Positions 61,901-64,000 of a stretch of DNA of 64,000 bases are shown here, in pieces. Every line of letters starts with the position of its first letter. The stretch's first letter is position 1. Where the stretch lies: NCBI GenBank assembly GCA_036023115.1, contig JAYKKT010000073.1, forward strand, positions 13,269,001 through 13,333,000, in the 5' to 3' direction. Both the position numbers and the translations under genes were made by a program. The notes under the pieces are model-generated. The model was given only the letters and a program-made list of their open reading frames with translations, was not told the DNA's origin and did not search any database. Source of the DNA: Brasenia schreberi (taxonomy: Eukaryota; Streptophyta; Magnoliopsida; Nymphaeales; Cabombaceae).

Positions 61901-63872
61901 TACTGGAAACTACAGAGACTCGCTACCCTCATGGGCAGAAAGTAATGAGATGGACAAGAGTCACCTGTTGAGAAGGTTAAGACTCTTGTTATTTTGATCT
62001 CTAAGACTTTTAAACTCCGAAAGAAACTGGCTGTTTATAAACAATCTAGCCCAATCCAGGACCGACAAAGATGTTGCACTATTTTACCTATCTGGCATAA
62101 ATGAAACCACCCCCAAGCCTCAAGTAAAATCTGGTCCTATATCTGATTGATAGATTGGGTAAGTTAAAGAATTAATCTCCTACTTTCTACTAATTGCTAG
62201 TAACCTGAACTTTGTTCAGATGACATAAGCCACAACTAGGTTAGAAAATAGAATTCTTCAATCCATTGACACAGGAAACAGAATTATGAATTTTTGTGCC
62301 AACCAAGGAGCAATTGCAATAATCGCATTAATCACATCTCGAATGCAGGAGCTTGACAGCTAAATAGTTGCAAGTTTCTCTAAAATCATTACGACCAATT
62401 TTCAACAAGAAAGAAAGAAAGAAAGGATTTGAATGCAACAACCATATTTCTTACGTGTCTTTAGTCGTCATTCCCTTTCTCAGGTACACCACACAATCTA
62501 AATCTCATCAAAGAATATGCATTTGGTGGAACCCGCACCACTATATAACATAAGTTGACTTTTATATAAAAATGATATTGCTTCAGCTGATAATGATTGT
62601 TTTCAAGTCTATCCACCAATATCAGGTGATGGCAGAGAATTTTTCCTCCCACATAATCTCATCAAAGAATATGCATTTGGTAGAACCTATGCTACCATAT
62701 AGTATAAGGTTGACTCTTATATAACTTTTATCATGTGTAAAAATGCTCCTTTAATCTGACCCTTCAGTCTGAAATCAGCAACTATGTCTCGATATCCCCT
62801 TGTCACTCTCTAGTTTACGATCCTTAAAAGGGTGGTCCTCAGCCGCTCAAACAGTTGTAGGTACATGATAGCATATGTGTAGATTGTAGTGCACTAGTCC
62901 TTTAGAGGCAACAGATGGTCAGTGGAACAGATGATATCGATGTCTGTTGTATAATCTACTTGATGCCTGGCGGCTTAAACATGAGAATCACGTAAACCAA
63001 TGAATGTCATGTCATTAAAGTTTGTAAAAGATAATCATCTACTAGACTACTTCATATAGCTGAGGTCCTTCTTACCTCATATCCAATGGCATATCCATTC
63101 AACCAATTCCTTCCTCATTATGGACCATTTTCAGATAAATATTGATGCGGGATTTTTTTTCTCTCCAATAAAATTTTCCACTCCACACAGACATAGAGAA
63201 AGAATGTTGACCTTCATTTGTGTTTTCTACACATCTTTTCGTTGAAGGAGTTAGTACTTTGATTCAGAATATAGGCAAATCAAGAGAACTCCTCTCACCT
63301 AATTTTGACTACTATGGACCTGTGTAACATGTAAGTTCATAAAATAGGTGATTCGATCAATATGGAAATCAGATGCAAATGTACAGAATTGTACCATAAA
63401 ACAAAAGCCATTAGTTACCAATTAACGGGTAAAGCTGTATTCTAACATAAACATCAAAAGCATCTCTCTGTAAACAAAGTCAGTAAACATCAAAGTGCAA
63501 AATCTAGCACGCTCACCATGCTGTTCAGATACAGGCTCATGTCTCCAGAAACCAATCTGTCTCTGCATCATTATCCAAATATTTTTTTTATCACGTATAA
63601 ATGTGATATAGAGTTTAAAGAAGAAAAGGACACAAAAGCATTAGATAGATGATCGAAAAATAAATATTTAATTGCGCCAAACAAGTACAGAAACAAGAAT
63701 GGAATAAAATGTCACTCTTAGATTAGCGTACCTCCACTGGGAATTGGATTTCTGTGGAACGCAAGGATGATGGAATGGATGAAATAAAAGGAGGTGCAGT
63801 CTTTGGCTCCATCTCTCCCACATAATTTGTATGTTTCACAAACAATTGTGGCTCCGTCACTTCAGATGACAT
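55911..63872 (-). CDS. AML: MEI2-like RNA-binding protein (AML family), complete, 1015 aa
   Basis: Fourteen coding exons join in frame with GT-AG borders: 63732-63872, 63517-63562, 61015-61359, 60353-60792, 60095-60253, 59646-59762, 59407-59558, 58913-59010, 58371-58802, 56985-57612, 56819-56903, 56667-56735, 56406-56585 and 55911-56066. The start is MSSEVTEPQ. An acidic conserved block (IGNLLPDDDELFSGV, DLFSSVGGMEL) precedes RRM1 (about 302-377; RTLFVRNI, RGFVMISYYDIRSA) and RRM2 (about 388-462; TLVVFNLDSSV, KFIEFYDVRAAEGAL). A Ser/Pro/His-rich linker leads to the C-terminal MEI2 RRM (about 842-964; TTLMIKNIPNKY, GTYDFIYLPIDFKNKCN, LFHTDGPNAGDQ). These are nuclear/cytoplasmic RNA-binding proteins of meiosis and vegetative growth. 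The length is slightly over the usual 800-1000. The exact orthologue (AML1-5) is not decided. Confidence 0.96.
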
Positions 63873-64000
63873 TCTGCATTTGTGGATCCAGAACTAAACC
63901 TCGAAGCACCGCAAATTTTACGCCGTTGATCGAGCACCTTTTGATCGAAGAGCATACACTAGAGATCAGATAAAAACCCAAAACGTACAGATCCAAAAAG
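63873..64000 (-). promoter_or_regulatory. MEI2-like 5' leader (runs off the window)
   Basis: Sequence upstream of the ATG has no in-frame coding content. CACAAATGCAG directly before AATGTC could be a splice acceptor or plain leader; the promoter lies beyond the right edge. Confidence 0.4.

Overview
This is a nuclear window from a flowering plant, most likely a eudicot. It is AT-rich, has split genes with GT-AG introns, contains three plant gene families (DCD-domain, APO and MEI2-like), and is full of plant-type RTE-clade LINEs, tRNA-derived SINEs, a hAT transposon and a copia fragment. I cannot name the species.

All three host genes lie on the minus strand. The window reads as a segmental array of a unit ordered DCD-domain gene, APO gene, MEI2-like gene, present about three times. 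Unit A (about 1-31 kb) has DCD exons 1-2 (exon 3 would lie left of position 1), a DCD leader exon at 20.4 kb, a 3'-truncated APO gene (21.3-24.3 kb) and only a fragment of MEI2-like exon 13 (30.2-30.35 kb). Unit B (about 32-50 kb) has a complete DCD gene (507 codons plus stop, 32.7-43.1 kb, leader exon near 47.7 kb), no APO gene and the same MEI2-like fragment (49.3 kb). Unit C (51.9-64 kb) has a broken DCD copy joined to the APO leader region, then a complete MEI2-like gene (14 coding exons, 1015 residues, 55.9-63.9 kb), the best gene in the window.

Most of the rest is mobile DNA, and the units date each other's insertions. Shared by units: a LINE in DCD intron 1 (A and B), a LINE after the APO leader (A and C) and several SINEs. 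Unit A only: a hAT element of about 8.2 kb carrying two LINEs, a nested LINE block, and a copia end. Unit B only: a nested LINE pair in DCD intron 2, a 1.1-kb LINE and a 201-bp mini-element. For several of these the empty site can be read in the sister unit.

The least expected finding is a set of very short elements (126-220 bp) made only of the 5' end and the 3' end of the local RTE LINE. Each is flanked by its own target-site duplication, so they were mobilised as such and look like a SINE-like non-autonomous RTE family. A related case is a 39-bp insertion consisting only of the LINE 3' end, flanked by a 21-bp duplication.
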